A stretch of 64,000 nt of DNA. It comes from Bombyx mori (Eukaryota; Arthropoda; Insecta; Lepidoptera; Bombycidae). The stretch is taken from positions 4,776,501 to 4,840,500 of the forward strand of contig NC_085128.1 of assembly GCF_030269925.1 (NCBI RefSeq), read 5' to 3'. Made by a program: the position numbers and the translations under genes. Below the pieces are notes generated by a model. That model saw only the letters and a program-made list of their open reading frames with translations, ran no database searches and was not told the origin of the DNA. Every line of letters begins with the position of its first letter. Within the stretch, counting starts at the first letter, position 1. Shown here in pieces: positions 1-12,240 of this stretch.

Positions 1-180
1 GTCTCATAGTGTGTTAGTATTACAAATAACTTAAGAACTGTGTTATTATTTAAGTAAATCTATCAACTCCGTCCCTGGCAGCCTCATCAACTAGTATGTA
101 GAACATGCAACTTGATGAACCCACCCAGGGTCGGTCCATCCAGTCTTTCTGCTAATAATACTATTTTTTTATAATTTTTT

Positions 181-360
181 TATTGCTTCGGTGAGTGTAC
201 GAGCTCACAGCCCACCTGGTGTTAAGTGGTTACTGGAGCCCATAGACATCTACAACGTCAATGCGCCACCCGCCTTGAGATATAATACTGCTTCACGGCA
301 GAAATAGGCAGGGTGGTGGTACCTACCCGCGCGGACTCACAAGAGGTCCTACCACCAGTA
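181..360 (-). mobile_element. SINE body fragment (internal deletion)
   Basis: attgcttcggtgagtgtacg ... accaccagta; the segment between gagatata and ctgcttcacgg is shortened. Confidence 0.65.
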
Positions 361-599
361 AATACTAAAGAAATCCGTAAAATGTACAATGACAGGCTGG
401 TAATAGGGCATGTTGTGACACATATGGCTTTGTACAACCATCCTGTGTGCTTTAATCGGGATGCAAATTATGTATTCCAGTAAATCAAGATTATAAATAT
501 ACAGCTGAGACTTCGATCTACAATTTCACGGTATTCAATGCGGTGACTACTTGACACAAGAGTTGGCTGTGAGTTCGACTGCCTATATTAACGGTAGAT

Positions 600-670
600 A
601 GCGACTTCGGTCTGTCTGTTGGCATTGCTGACGTCCATAAGCGACGGCAACCACTCATCATCAGGTGTAG
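600..670 (+). mobile_element. Decayed LINE tail, third family
   Basis: ggcattgctgacgtccataagcgacggcaaccactcatcatcagg pattern. Confidence 0.35.
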
Positions 671-766
671 GTATATTTATATACATATTTGAAATATCAA
701 GTTCCCTTGGAAGCTAACGGCTGAGATAAATACTGAAAACTGTCAAGTCGTTCCGACAATATATTA

Positions 767-975
767 TCTCTATATATAAAAATGAATTGCTGTTCGTTAG
801 TCTCGCTAAAACTCGAGAACGGCTGGACCGATTTAGCTAATTTTGGTCTTGAATTATTTGTGAAAGTCCAGAGAAGGTTTAAAAGGTAGATAAATATGAA
901 AATCGGACGTCGAACGGATTCCTTTTGTTTGTTTTAAGTTTATTTTATGCAAAAGTTTAGGTCTTTTATTTATCG
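767..975 (+). mobile_element. 5' half of a Helitron of the same family
   Basis: tctatatataaaaatgaattgctgttcg through the cgattgaggcactac block, where it departs from the 40956 copy. The CTAG|T end is missing, and a foldback unit (976-1420) follows. Confidence 0.65.
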
Positions 976-1420
976 ATTGAGGCACTACAAATAGTGTAAG
1001 ACAAAATGATTTTATTGTAAAAAAAAGCGTGGGGTGCTTTTCAGGATATCATCAAAATAACCCTTCTACTCATATCTGTTCATAAAATATTTTCTAACTA
1101 CTGATACCATGCACCCCACGGTTTTTTTACAACAAAGTCATTTTTCATTACACTATTTTTAATTCAAATTTATTTTCTATTTTTTAGTTGGATTTTCAAT
1201 AAAAGCGTATTTTGTTAGTTTTTTTAAACTATTTATTTTTCATTTTTTAGTTGAATTTCGATTTTTTTTAATATTGAATTGTCATCGGTCCTTAATACGT
1301 ATACCAAATTTCGAGTTAATCCGACTTTTTGAAGGGGGTCAAAATCATGTTCAAAGATTCCGTTACATACCTACTAACATACATACGTCTGAAGCTAATA
1401 AAAGCGTATTAAAAATAATT
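976..1420 (+). mobile_element. Foldback element with ggggtgc/gcacccc hairpin
   Basis: Inverted arms ttgtaaaaaaaagcgtgggg (from about 1016) and ccccacggtttttttacaa (to about 1134), followed by an AT-rich part and a conserved block ccaaatttcgagttaatccg. A relative occurs at 25415-26008 with its outer half inverted. Confidence 0.55.
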
Positions 1421-1575
1421 AAGTTAATCGTTATTTGTTTTTTTTTTCAATTCTGAACTACATTACCCAAAAATCTAAGTTCATTAACAAAATCAAGCAG
1501 AACATACCTAAATTTTACATACCTAAACTTTTGTGCTGAAATTTTTTTTATTAGATAATAAATTCAAAAACTCAC

Positions 1576-1688
1576 TTCTTGAAAACCTCGTCGAGTGCAC
1601 CGTTTGGCTTGGCTTCTTCAATTTCGGTTTTCAGAACATTTAAATCGACCAGTCCCTTGAGGCAGTTTCCAAAGGTACGCAATGCTGC
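1576..1688 (-). CDS. 27K-like gene, coding exon 3
   Basis: Acceptor ATTGCAG, then AALRTFGNCLKGLVD and later AKPNGALDEVFK plus two bases before donor GTGAGT. This is the most family-specific segment of the gene. Confidence 0.72.
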
Positions 1689-4600
1689 CTGCAATCAGTA
1701 ATTAAATCTTTAACTTTTTTTACAATTTTTCATCATTTTTGGAGCACCCGTGTTAAGCAAATAACAAAATTAGTCTGTTTTTAAATTGTTTAATAGCTTC
1801 TCACGATCACTAGATGTTATCAAAGTTAGTTTTACCTTCTCTTCATTCATAATATCTTAATACAGCTTACTGAAAGAGCCTTCATTTATAGTAGTAAAAA
1901 GGATCCGGATGTATTAAAGGTGGAGGTTTTCCACAGACTGTTTTCTTCTCCCATGAAGGTTTGTACAAAAGTTTTAGGTTTTTGTCAGTTAAATTAAGTG
2001 AAGTTTTAGGTTTTTATCAGTTTTTTTCTACTTTCCTATCAAAATCGCTACGTCACCCCTTTTCTTAATGGTAATCGAGACGCTATACTGATATCAGAGG
2101 TTCAGTGCGAGTGTGTTTCATGGACAGGTCAGTGGGGAAAACGAAAATGGTAATAATATAAACATAAAGCGCTATTCATCTGCACAAACATCTATAATTT
2201 TAGCAATTGATGGGAAGTGTTCAATGTCGCTCAAGGGAATCAGTAGCACCAGGGGAGGAGCCAAGTCGGTCCCTGTCGTCATAGGATCGTGAACCCACAA
2301 TCTTTCACGAAATCGGTTGGTCACACAAGGTCGTTGACTTTATGCTTCAGTTGATTTTAACTTTACTTGTGTTTTTTTGTTTTGCTTTGGTGGGGGACGA
2401 GCTCGCAGCCCACCTGGTGTTAAGTAGTTACTGGAGCCCATAGACATGTACAACGTAAATGCGCCACCCACCTTGAAATATAAATACTAAGGTCTCAGTA
2501 TAGTCACAACGGCTGCCCCATCCTTCAAACCGAAACGCGTTACTGTTTCTCGGTGGAAATAGACGGGGTGGTGATACCTACTCGTGCGGACTCACATTTT
2601 TTTTTTTTTTTTTATTGCTTAGATGGGTGGACGAGCTCACAGCCCACCTGGTGTTAAGTGGTTACTGGAGTCCATAGACATCCACAACGTATAATGCGCC
2701 ACCCACCTTGAGATACAAGTTCTAAGGTCTCAAGTATAGTATACAAGTATGAGGTCCTACCACCAGTAACTATTATTGGTATTGCTTACACTGGCCCTAG
2801 CAAGAGCAATGCTTCGCAGAATCTACCACCGGATTGGAAGCGCGACTGGCTGAGAACGCCAGGGGCGCAGCCAAGTCAGTCCCTGCCGTCATAGCATCGT
2901 TAACCCACAATCTAAAACGAAATCGGTTGGTCGCACCCGCCTGTCACACAAGGTCGTTGACTTTATGCATCATTTTAAGTGTACCTACTTGTGTGTGTGC
3001 AACAACTGATGCAGTGCAATTTTTAACTGTAATCTGTGTATATAGCGTCGTATGCAGTTCAATTTTTAACTGCACCTAAACCTCTACACAGCTATTTCTG
3101 TAATGGCTTTTTTAATTTAACATGTGTGTAGATAACATATTCGTGTACGTCACCGCGAAGTTAACCATTCATTTATTTAAATGAGCAATATTATAATATA
3201 ATCTAATAATCTAGTCTTTCAAATAATAATATGAAAACAGTAACTAACTTCAACTTCAGGGACTTTGTCTTCAGCATTGTTCTTGGTGCATTGCGAGGTC
3301 ACAACCGCTGTAATCTGACTAAAGTCATCAGCCAACACACCTGTAAATAATATTACCTATGTGAAAATTAATTTACTACAAAAGGTCTGACAAACCAAAT
3401 AATGTCTTATACTATTACGACCAAAATTATTTTCACTCTTTAGATTAGATGATGCAGCTAAGCTAAGCTGTTTGGGTGAATAATTAGTGGTAGAAACGTT
3501 ATTACACTTTCTTAACATCCAATTGGTCTTGGCTAGCACGATATCTGTGACGATTCGAGAAAAAAATGGAAACCAAAATAGTAGGTATGCCACAAGCTTT
3601 AGGTATATCAACAAACTCATTTTTCAATGACGCTAGGACAGCCCTTCCATCGTATAAATATAGGTACCTACCGTCGCCACATCATTTTAAAGTTTTGGCT
3701 TCGATTTCCAATAGTTTTGTTGACGTTGTCATCAATTCTAATTACGGATATAGTACAATTTGCTGTAATAATTTTATAGACGTCGTATTTTGCAAAAATG
3801 TGACATAAATGTGTGAATAAGACATTATTTAATATGTATGTACTTATTTTTCGGTTTCGTACTACCAAAAATATTCGTATATCTCTCGTATGTGTGTCTG
3901 TCATATTGTAAGAAACTCGCGACGGCTGCCAAATTCAATAGACATTCCGCGTGGCGTCTTGTTTGACCTAATTTTTTCTTACCGCCTGCTATCGTAGGGT
4001 TTTTCAGTATATCACTGTTTTTGTTACAAGCAGGTGAACGTGGACTCTCTTTGTTTGGTGATTATTCGACTACCTAACAATATTCCCTTCCAATATTATT
4101 ATTACTTATTTTTCTATTATTGTAATAGCAGAACTCAAAATTAAGTATTATATTCTAGCAATAAGAATTAGCAGATAGCAACATTAATGACTCTAAACTT
4201 CTTATCTAAATCAAATAATAATTAAAGTAAAACTTTTATTGTTCCATTTAATTACCATTCAACGGATATTGCTGTTTATGTGGTAGAGTTTATCAAATAA
4301 ATGCTCGTTAACCTATGTACACATTTATCTCGTAATAAACACTTATCATGTGTCTTGCAGATACTTTTGTATTTTGTGAATAATAACATGCTACAATTCA
4401 AGTGAATAATAAAATGCTACAATAAAAATTAATGCCAAAATTCAATTAATTTCAAAGTTTTCAGTTTTAGCACCTTTCACAATACCAATTAGCTTATTGA
4501 AAATAAATAAAAAGTTGTAGGTATGTTATTTTAGGTCCCGCCCTGGTGATATGAGTTTATATTGAGTGGTTTATTAAGATAATTCTTGTCAATAAGTTGT

Positions 4601-6431
4601 TATATCAGTTAGTTATCACCACAAAGAAGATCTGTCCATCTATCAATTGCAACAGTTTTGAAAATGTGTCATAGCAATTCATCGTCTTTCATTAAAAACT
4701 TAATGACATTCATTGCTCCTAGATAAACTTGTCGGCTATTTCATTTTACAATCTTAAATTAGTAATCTATCTTAATTAAGTTTGAAGTAAGCCCATGACG
4801 TACAAAAAACAAGCGATAAAAACGAAGTAAATTTGTCTAAAATGATATAAAAAAAGAAATAAAAAAAAGCCTTTTAGAATTGCCGCCATTAAATTTTATT
4901 TAAAAAAAAAAGAACCTTTCAATTTCGAGCATCGATTGATTAAAAAATAACGTACCAGCTTACGAGCGACCGAGTTGAGTGATCGTCTTAATCGAGTTAA
5001 TTGGTAAATGGGATGATGGCAACCCGCTCAGGAAATAGGGGCTCTGAGTTTACTGCCGGACTCACGTATCCGTTCGGACAAGTGCAGTACTCAACATATC
5101 ATTTGCATAAAACGAGGCACTCAATTTTTTTTGTTCAACTAGATAATTTAAAATGTCCTTAATATAGAGGTATAAAACACAAAAAACCACGATTTGGAAA
5201 TTTGGCTCGGAACTTTTTTTTTGTTCGACTGATTTGTGTTAAACATTTCAACGCTTTTCTAAAATAAATATTCATAGACCTGTTTGTTTGTATGGATTCT
5301 ATGCCTTCGCCTGTCGTTTGTCTAATTGTGTTGATACTAATCTAACAAATTAGTCTATTTAAATAATAAATTTTACAGTTCAGAGCTGGGTTGACATTAT
5401 TGTATTTATTAAATTTCCGTACATATTCGGAATTAATAAAATTTTAAAGTTGAATCTTAGACCACGTCATAAGAGGAGCTTACTATTTTGCAAATGAACA
5501 ATTGAGTCGACTATTATCAAAGCCGGCAATGTGACTTTTGGACAATTATTGGTAAATCAGAAAAACGAATTATTGACTTTGTATTCCATTGGCAGTCACA
5601 AAACTCTTCTGATCGACATCTTAGATAAATAACAGGTTAAGTATTAACCTTTATTTAATGCAGGTTTTGAACCGTATTTTTTGAAGGAGTCGATTATATT
5701 CAAATCAATCTGTATTGACATATCAATAACATTTTTTTGTCCAAATGCACAGATTGCCACCTTTGATAATAGACGACTCAATTATAAACGATTTAATGAA
5801 GTCCTAAGTCTTAAGATCCCAATAGTTATGGTCGAACTTTGATCACTAAGCGAACCTGAAAACGAGTGAGATACCACGATACTTATGTTTATGTATATAA
5901 CAACACTATTTATTATATTACGCATAGAAGCAGACAGGTAAAGTGCGATTAAATTACAAAAATAATATACCATTACGATCTATATAAAATTAAGATAAAA
6001 ATTATGTGTTTTATCATAATTTAAATGCAAATTATCGTAATATTACCATGTATAAAAGTCACATTAAAAATTCAACTAAAATCTTCATTAATAAGGCATT
6101 GTTGTTTTGTGATTCTCTTGTATTACATTCCGCTGAACTACGAAGACGGAAGAACTAATAGATTTTGTCTTCAACAGTAAGTGACTCCTCAAACGCAAAA
6201 GGTGAATTCTAGTACCAGATCTAGCACAAAAATGTAATTCCTTGGAAACTGAAATGTTTGCGTGCTATCAATTAAATTGACACTGTGACGTCAGTCGGGA
6301 ATGGTACCTCTTATCTGCGGTTATGTTGATAAAAAAAAAACCGAAAAAAAATCAATTCTTGAAATAAATTTATAAATTTCGATAAACTCACCGGCAGCGA
6401 AAATCGTTATCAAGACAGTCTTCCACATCAT
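1576..6431 (-). CDS. 27-kDa hemolymph glycoprotein-like gene (DUF1397 family), 5' three exons, partial
   Basis: Minus-strand gene assembled from three exons: 6392-6431, 3249-3340 and 1576-1688. All have GT/AG borders and compatible phases (40, 92 and 113 nt). The protein begins MMWKTVLITIFAAGVLA, a clear signal peptide, followed by a mature start DDFSQITAVV. Exon 3 has the cysteine and acidic pattern FGNCLKGLVDLNV...EEAKPNGALDEVF, which I recognise from insect 27-kDa hemolymph glycoproteins (DUF1397), secreted fat-body proteins of unknown biochemical role. About 81 codons are visible and exon 3 ends with two extra bases, so the gene continues to the left of the window. I found no fourth exon in 1-1575. 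A TATA box lies 70-80 bp upstream of the start. The family is inferred by recall, so another small secreted Cys protein is possible. Confidence 0.72.
2225..2345 (+). repeat. Duplicated block, copy 1 (gccaagtc..gtccctg unit)
   Basis: aggagccaagtcggtccctg to acaaggtcgttgactttatg; second copy at 2845-2970 continues directly from a reversed LINE tail (2784-2850). Confidence 0.5.
2380..2594 (-). mobile_element. SINE body fragment, interrupted by the next copy
   Basis: gggggacgagctcgcagccc to gcggactcac, where the T-run of the following SINE begins. Confidence 0.65.
2595..2769 (-). mobile_element. SINE body fragment with 18-T run, internally deleted
   Basis: tttattgcttagatgggtgg to ggtcctaccaccagtaa; about 70 bp of the middle is missing. 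Inserted into or beside 2380-2594. Confidence 0.65.
2784..2970 (-). mobile_element. Jockey-clade LINE tail fragment plus duplicated block copy 2
   Basis: tggccctagcaagagcaatg ... ctaccaccggattggaagcg is the reversed LINE tail. The following 120 bp repeats 2225-2345 with about 10 differences. Confidence 0.5.
3249..3340 (-). CDS. 27K-like gene, coding exon 2
   Basis: Acceptor TTTACAG precedes base 3340. The exon completes codon G and reads VLADDFSQITAVVTSQCTK, ending EVE at donor GTTAGT. An earlier GT two codons upstream is the alternative donor; both keep phase 0. Confidence 0.68.
3700..6385. other. AT-rich part of intron 1 of the 27K-like gene
   Basis: No coding segment or repeat recognised apart from the TATA-like block at 6040. 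Confidence 0.5.
6040..6105 (+). promoter_or_regulatory. TATA-containing block, copy 1
   Basis: catgtataaaagtcacatta then cttcattaataaggcatt; duplicated at 8163-8222. No ORF follows. Confidence 0.35.
6392..6431 (-). CDS. 27K-like gene, coding exon 1 (start and signal peptide)
   Basis: Starts at the first of two tandem ATGs (6431). It encodes MMWKTVLITIFAA plus one base and ends at donor GTGAGT (6386-6391). The hydrophobic core ILITIFAAG is typical of a signal peptide. Starting at the second ATG would remove only one residue. Confidence 0.72.
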
Positions 6432-6473
6432 TGTAACAAGGAAACTTGTTCGACTTCGAAAGGTTGGACACGC

Positions 6474-6509
6474 ACTGGGGTTCCAGTTAAAACGCTGCAC
6501 ATTATATAC
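6474..6509 (-). promoter_or_regulatory. Core promoter of the 27K-like gene (TATA plus Inr)
   Basis: On the minus strand TATATAAT reads from 6509. About 32 nt downstream is CAGT (6477-6474), matching the arthropod initiator core. This predicts a 5' UTR of roughly 45 nt before the ATG at 6431. Confidence 0.6.
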
Positions 6510-6837
6510 TCCGTTTACTGATATGAGTCAATGTTGACGACTACAATCGCCACCAACTAGCTTATAAATATTATTTGGAGGAGGACTTTTTGAATCGCGA
6601 ATATTAGTAAATTACCACGCCAAATAAAATTTTTGATATTTTAAGTTCTCAAGGGCTTTTAACATATTTTTACTGCGAATCAGTTCCGTTTTGGTAGTAT
6701 CAGCACTAGAATTACGGTTTGAAGAGCAGTATAGTTGTCAATACAAAAGTATCTTCGACCTGATGTCTATAGTGGGTGATGGAATTCTCTTGGTGGCACC
6801 TATGAATTCCATTATCCGGCTGAAACCGGTTTGCTTA

Positions 6838-6992
6838 GTGCGAGTTTTTTAACGTTCTCGATAGCGTAAAAGTTAGCTCATATTTGTATGGAATGGGATC
6901 GTTTACCTACGTTTGCCGTTAGGGGCGCTGTTCCAACTGCATACGAAATTGGGTTAACTTTTACGTTATCGAGAACGTTAAAAAACTCGCAC
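6838..6992. mobile_element. 155-bp MITE with TA target duplication
   Basis: Terminal inverted repeats gtgcgagttttttaacgttctcgata...: left arm 6838-6880, right arm 6953-6992 ending tcgataacgt mirrored, flanked by TA. Mariner-like by target site; no coding. Confidence 0.75.
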
Positions 6993-7475
6993 TATGCACA
7001 CGGGTTTGTTTGAGTTCGTGGGATCGTCAATGACAATTAAAACATTTTTAATTATGATTCCTTTAACAACGCCATGGGCTTGGTCCCTGCCTAAAAGTAA
7101 TGCAATTTGTTTTTTATTTCTATTATGTTGACTAAGTCGTTATACACAACTACATATAACGTCGATAGATATTAGCAAAGATAATCTCAAATCAATTTTA
7201 GAGGTGCCATATTACTTTATGAAAAAAAAAGTGTGGTGTCGTGGGACGCCGGATAGGAACAAAGTTCCTTATTATAAAAATATTAATTTTAAGTTCTATT
7301 CGAGTATAAAGAAAATAATACCTACTGGAGGTTTCACAACAACCCACGGTCATTCGATAACGTGCGAACTTATTGTGGTACACTTCATTCACGGTTGTCT
7401 GCTTAAGAGTTAATGTATTGCGCAAACGAACGCTCTGAGATCGTAGTCAATGAATGGTAAAAAAATATGTTATTT

Positions 7476-7569
7476 TTTGTACGTTATTACAAAGTTAAGT
7501 CGTATACTGTGTGCATTACTAATTTGTACGTTATTACAAAGTTAAGTCGTACACCGTGTGCATTACTAA
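7476..7569 (+). repeat. Tandem duplication of a 47-bp unit
   Basis: tttgtacgttattacaaagt ... gtgtgcattactaa at 7476-7522 and 7523-7569, with two differences. Confidence 0.85.
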
Positions 7570-8162
7570 TAAAAATCTTACGTTACGGACGTTTTTTTTC
7601 CCGGTTAGGGTACCCCTTCGCATCGTCCCATAAGGAACTTCGTTCCAAAAACAAATAGCGCAAACAAAATATTCAATGTATTCATTATAATCCAACATGT
7701 GCAATATGCGTAATAACATCATCACTTCCTTGCGTAAATGCTCTTTGTTCGTTGATTTTCCTCAATCATCACATATCTCTTTTTGTTTATATGGTGTTAA
7801 TTAATAGTTACAGCGCATAAATGGTCTAGCAAGATACCGATACAATTCATTGCATCATTAAGATCTTAAACTATTTCAGTTGCTGTCGTTTTATGGACTG
7901 TTTGAAGTAAGAACCAATTTTTAGCAGGGACTAAGTAGTATGGCTGCAAAAGTATCTCTCTTTTTCCCTTTTATTTGGACCCCAGTAGCATGAGGTTAAA
8001 ATAATTACTGTTAATACTATAAACGAACCTATATGACGGGATGAACAACTCTAGTGCGTCGGGTCACACACACAATGGTAGTAAGGAGATAACGGGATCA
8101 TATTAAATAATTGTTCAGTCGCAAAATATGATGTTTTTTATCATCAATATAATCTTATTATT

Positions 8163-8222
8163 TCCATATATAAAAGCCACAATCAAAAATTAAACTGTCA
8201 TCTTCATTAATAAAGCATTTTA
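8163..8222 (+). promoter_or_regulatory. TATA-containing block, copy 2
   Basis: catatataaaagccacaatc then cttcattaataaagcatt, same spacing as copy 1. Confidence 0.35.
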
Positions 8223-9264
8223 TATTATTCACTCACTTCACTTCACGCTGTGTTTTGATACAAAAAAAGCAGTTTTCGCAATAACCCTCATATCCTGAGA
8301 AACGTTGAACAAACATGTTTTTGTTGGAAAATAAAACTATATGTATTTACATGTTGGTATTTATTTTAAATTTATCGTAAATAATTTGAATAACATTAAA
8401 CAAATCGTTACTTCCTTCAATACTAATATGTCACTTATTTTATGAATAGATGATGGTACATAATGTGTAAATTGCGACGACAGTTGATGTGTTCAGTAAT
8501 AACTTTATTTTTCACGACACATTATTCGGCTTATACATTAAAAATATACGGTAATTTTTATAATCATCGTATTGTTCAAGACGACATATTTCGTCAAAAT
8601 ATAGAGAATACTTCATCAGCCGTCGTAATTCTGTTTAAGATATTGAATATTAGCAGTAGTTCTAGTATACTTATTTTAAGTTCTTAAACGATTTATTATT
8701 TAACATTTTGTTCGAGATTAAAGGAATTAATTTCCGATACACAATTACAAAAATTACTTATACATTATGTACAAAATTTTAGACTTTGGCTAGCCATTCA
8801 ATCATATAATTATTCAGAGTATTTAATTTTATTATATGTACATCGGACAACAATATAAATATGCCGTAATTCTAACAACCAACAGTACTAAAATTCCATA
8901 ATTAGTGTTTAGAAGTAGTCTGTAAGACTCAAATATATTTGCTTATAGACTATTCGAAATAAACTTTTCAAATTGTAAGTAAAATAAAAATAAAATAACA
9001 AAGGGAAGCGAACCTCAAAAATACGTATATATAACACGAAAATCTGTATCTGTATCGAAAAATACATGCGACAGAAAAAAAACAACTAAAACAACAAAAA
9101 ATTGTTTTGAGCTGTCCCTTTTGTTTTGAGGCAACCATTCTAATTTGAATCTCCTTAAAAACGATATTAAGGCTAATTTGAACTCTGAATTACACTTGCA
9201 GAATCCCGCTCCAATCTGATGTAGTTACTGAATTAGCGAACGGTATTTATTTCATGTATTTATT

Positions 9265-9436
9265 TAATGCGTTTCGATTTGAAGGGTGGGGCAGCCGTTG
9301 TAACTATACTTGAGACTTTAGAACTTATATTTCAAGGTGGGTGGCGCATTGACGCCGTAGATGTCTATGGGCTCCAGTAACCACTTAACATCAGATGGGC
9401 TGTGAGCTCGTCCACCCATCTAAGCAGTTAAAAAAA
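9265..9436 (+). mobile_element. SINE 3' fragment
   Basis: aatgcgtttcgatttgaagg to catctaagcagttaaaaaa; only the 3' two-thirds of the body. Confidence 0.65.
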
Positions 9437-9439
9437 ATG

Positions 9440-11430
9440 TATCTTATTGTTGTCTGATTATTTTCCGTTTTCCTAGCGTAACCCCAAGTGAAACTAGTGT
9501 GCTAAGCTTTTATTCTAAATATCTGCTATCGAAATAATATTCTTACGCTTAATGCTTTCGCTTTGAAATAACATGACCGAATAATACCTTGGAGCCCATT
9601 CTCATATTCTAATTATGTTATCAAGCTTAATTTTATTTCCTACGACATACGAACTCTTAAATATTTCAAACATGGAGATTGAAGTGTGAATTCTTCGAAG
9701 TGTACAATGGTGATTGTTATGTAGCTACTGTAATTATAAATGTAAGTAAAATAAATTAGCAAATAATATTATTTTATATTAATTTAACATGGCACGTTGA
9801 TGTTTATTAGAAATTGTGGAAAATAAAAGCCGTTTTATTACTCCACTTATGTATTCGAGTGAATTATAAACTTGTAAGAAGTACACAGCATAGGTCAAAG
9901 ATATCACGATCGAGTTCATGTTTACATTGACTAAACCGTACAAGTCAATGTTTTCTTTGAAATGATTTTAACGTATTTGCTGTTTTATTAACAAACAACA
10001 TTGTTAAAATGTAAAAATATTTTTAAATTTAAAATACTTAATATCCTTATGTCCTTTACGTTGATGTCCATGGGCGACGTTAAGCATTTACAATCAATGA
10101 GTTTTCGCGGGTTTGTCGGTCTTCGAAAGCAATTAAAAAATATTTTCTTATAAACATTGTGTATTACAATTTTTCGATATAAACCAGACTAAAATGTTTT
10201 TTATTTTAACTCCAGTTCTTTAAGCGCGTAATTAAAGCATTAAGTCTCAATCGCTCACAACATATACTCAAGAGACAACCACGAAAAATGCATTAAAACG
10301 CACTAAAACATATCTTGTCAAACAAGAACCTGACACAATGGCAAATCACAGTTTCCTTTAGGTCTAGACACTATCATCTACTCTTAAAGAGGACTTAAAA
10401 ACATTGAAATTTAAACTCGTTCACATCGTTTACGATCAATAATAAATATTACTAACACTTAAGCAGGTACATACGTACAGTCGAAAAGAGATCCTTAAAT
10501 TTAATTAAGCATAATGGTAATTACAATAGTGTGATTCGTTTGAAGTCAATATAACCTATGATTAAAATTCAGGTGAAACGCTACTTAAACTGTATTCCGA
10601 TCTATCGATGCAATTCAAAGAGAATTAAAAAGGAGGTTTTTGTTTTCTAATTTTACGATTATCGTTGATTAAGAGAATCGTTTCTCAAAATGGACAAGCA
10701 TAGGGAGTAAGTACCTCATGACCAGTTTTATTTAATGTAATTGTGGAATTCTTCAGCTATTTAAGTACTATCACTATTTACGAACGACAATTAAAATATT
10801 TGGAACGAAATTTTTTGTACAACTGTTCCGATATAGACATTTTTTATGTAGTTAATGTGTTTTTTTTTTCATCTCATATTTTTCTAATAGACAATATTTA
10901 CCAACAATCTTAAGGAACTACATTTTCGAAATATTGGATATATTTACACTCGCTGCAAATAGGACTTTTACAATGTTTTTATGGATTCTACGTAATTTAA
11001 TATAAACGACAATTAATGTAAACATTATTCTGTAGGTATAATATAGTTTTATTAAAGCTTAAAATTAATTTTAAATTAGAAATCTACCATATAAAAACCA
11101 AGCCTTTTATACGTTCTTATGTTAGAAATACATTTCCTATAATGAAAATGACTTTTCCGATAGGTACCTACTGTTTTTGTTCTCTTGATTCTTTGTTATA
11201 AAAATTACAATAGTGACAAAGTTTGGCACCATAACAATGTTTGGAAAATGCTTAGATAAATATTTGGGAAATTATAACAAATTATATAATAATAAAACGT
11301 TATCATCTTTGACTATAAATGATAAAACTTTTCCGAAAGCTTTTTATGACGTATGTAACTTAACTAATCTGTTAATGGTATAGTTAATCTGTAAATGGGC
11401 GGTATAGTTAGCGTACATATTTATCTGTTT
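9440..11430. other. AT-rich intergenic DNA
   Basis: No gene or recognised repeat seen. Confidence 0.5.
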
Positions 11431-11434
11431 TTAC

Positions 11435-11602
11435 TGCTGGGTGTATTAAGTCCGCATCGGTAGCTAAGTACCACCACCCTAGCTATTTCGGTCGTGAAAT
11501 AGGCATTCGTTCTGATTTGCTGGTGGGACAGCCGTTGCTTAATATAATTGAAATTTCATCCTCATGCTGTGAGGTGGATGGCTTCAGTAACCACTGAACA
11601 CG
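11435..11602 (+). mobile_element. Decayed SINE fragment
   Basis: taccaccaccctagctatttcgg ... cagccgttg ... ggcttcagtaaccactgaac, with many substitutions and a lost middle. Confidence 0.45.
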
Positions 11603-11812
11603 AATTTGGTAGGGCACTCGGCATAACAATACAAAATTACACAGTTATAGTATATAATAATATATATTATTACATTTATGATACATTATGTAACAAAACA
11701 AATGAATTTGTTGTAGTGTTCGTAGGAATCGAATTAAGTAATCAATTTGTTTATTATTTTAAAAAGATACTCTTTTTTATTTACTAGCATGTTCTTTTGT
11801 AACAAAACGAAT

Positions 11813-11818
11813 TTTATT
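11813..11818 (-). terminator. Candidate poly(A) signal of the FAM13 homologue
   Basis: AATAAA on the minus strand, about 245 nt past the stop codon. Another AATAAA occurs at 11776-11781. In AT-rich DNA such hexamers are common, so this is weak. Confidence 0.3.
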
Positions 11819-12060
11819 TGCAACAACAGGAACTTTAAACTATAATAGTTTACTCATATATTTCGGCAAGCTTGTGATCTTAAACTTTTTTTTACATTTT
11901 CTTATTGAAGTGATATTCCATTGCGTGTCTTATCAAGCTGAGGATATTACAAAACATCATTTTGCATGAGACGATTGACAAACAACAATCGATTATTATG
12001 AACTGTATTCGATGTGTTCCTATGAAAGCTCTGCACTTGAGACGCGAAAGCTGCACCACG

Positions 12061-12240
12061 TTAGTTTTGTGTTAAAGACTTTTGTTTATTGATTAAAGCG
12101 TTTAGCAACTTTATTCTAGCTTTAATGGCTTTGTAACGTAGGTAATCTTCCTCGCGACCTTTCTTATCGTCCCTCTGCACTTTCCTACTGTTCTGCAATT
12201 CGAAGCTGATTTCGTATTCCTTGATACTACGACGCAGTAC
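12061..12240 (-). CDS. FAM13A-like: FAM13 homologue, terminal exon 9
   Basis: 59 codons plus TAA. VLRRSIKEYEISFELQN and later EDYLRYKAIKARIKLLNALI match the conserved FAM13 C-terminus (EYSEYKHIKAKLRLLE in human). Acceptor CTATAG. Confidence 0.82.
   Translation of the reverse strand, partial: VLRRSIKEYEISFELQNSRKVQRDDKKGREEDYLRYKAIKARIKLLNALINKQKSLTQN

Larger units (their letters stand above)
7020..9260. other. AT-rich intergenic DNA between 27K-like gene and FAM13
   Basis: Contains the 47-bp tandem duplication and the second TATA-like block; otherwise nothing supported. Confidence 0.5.
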
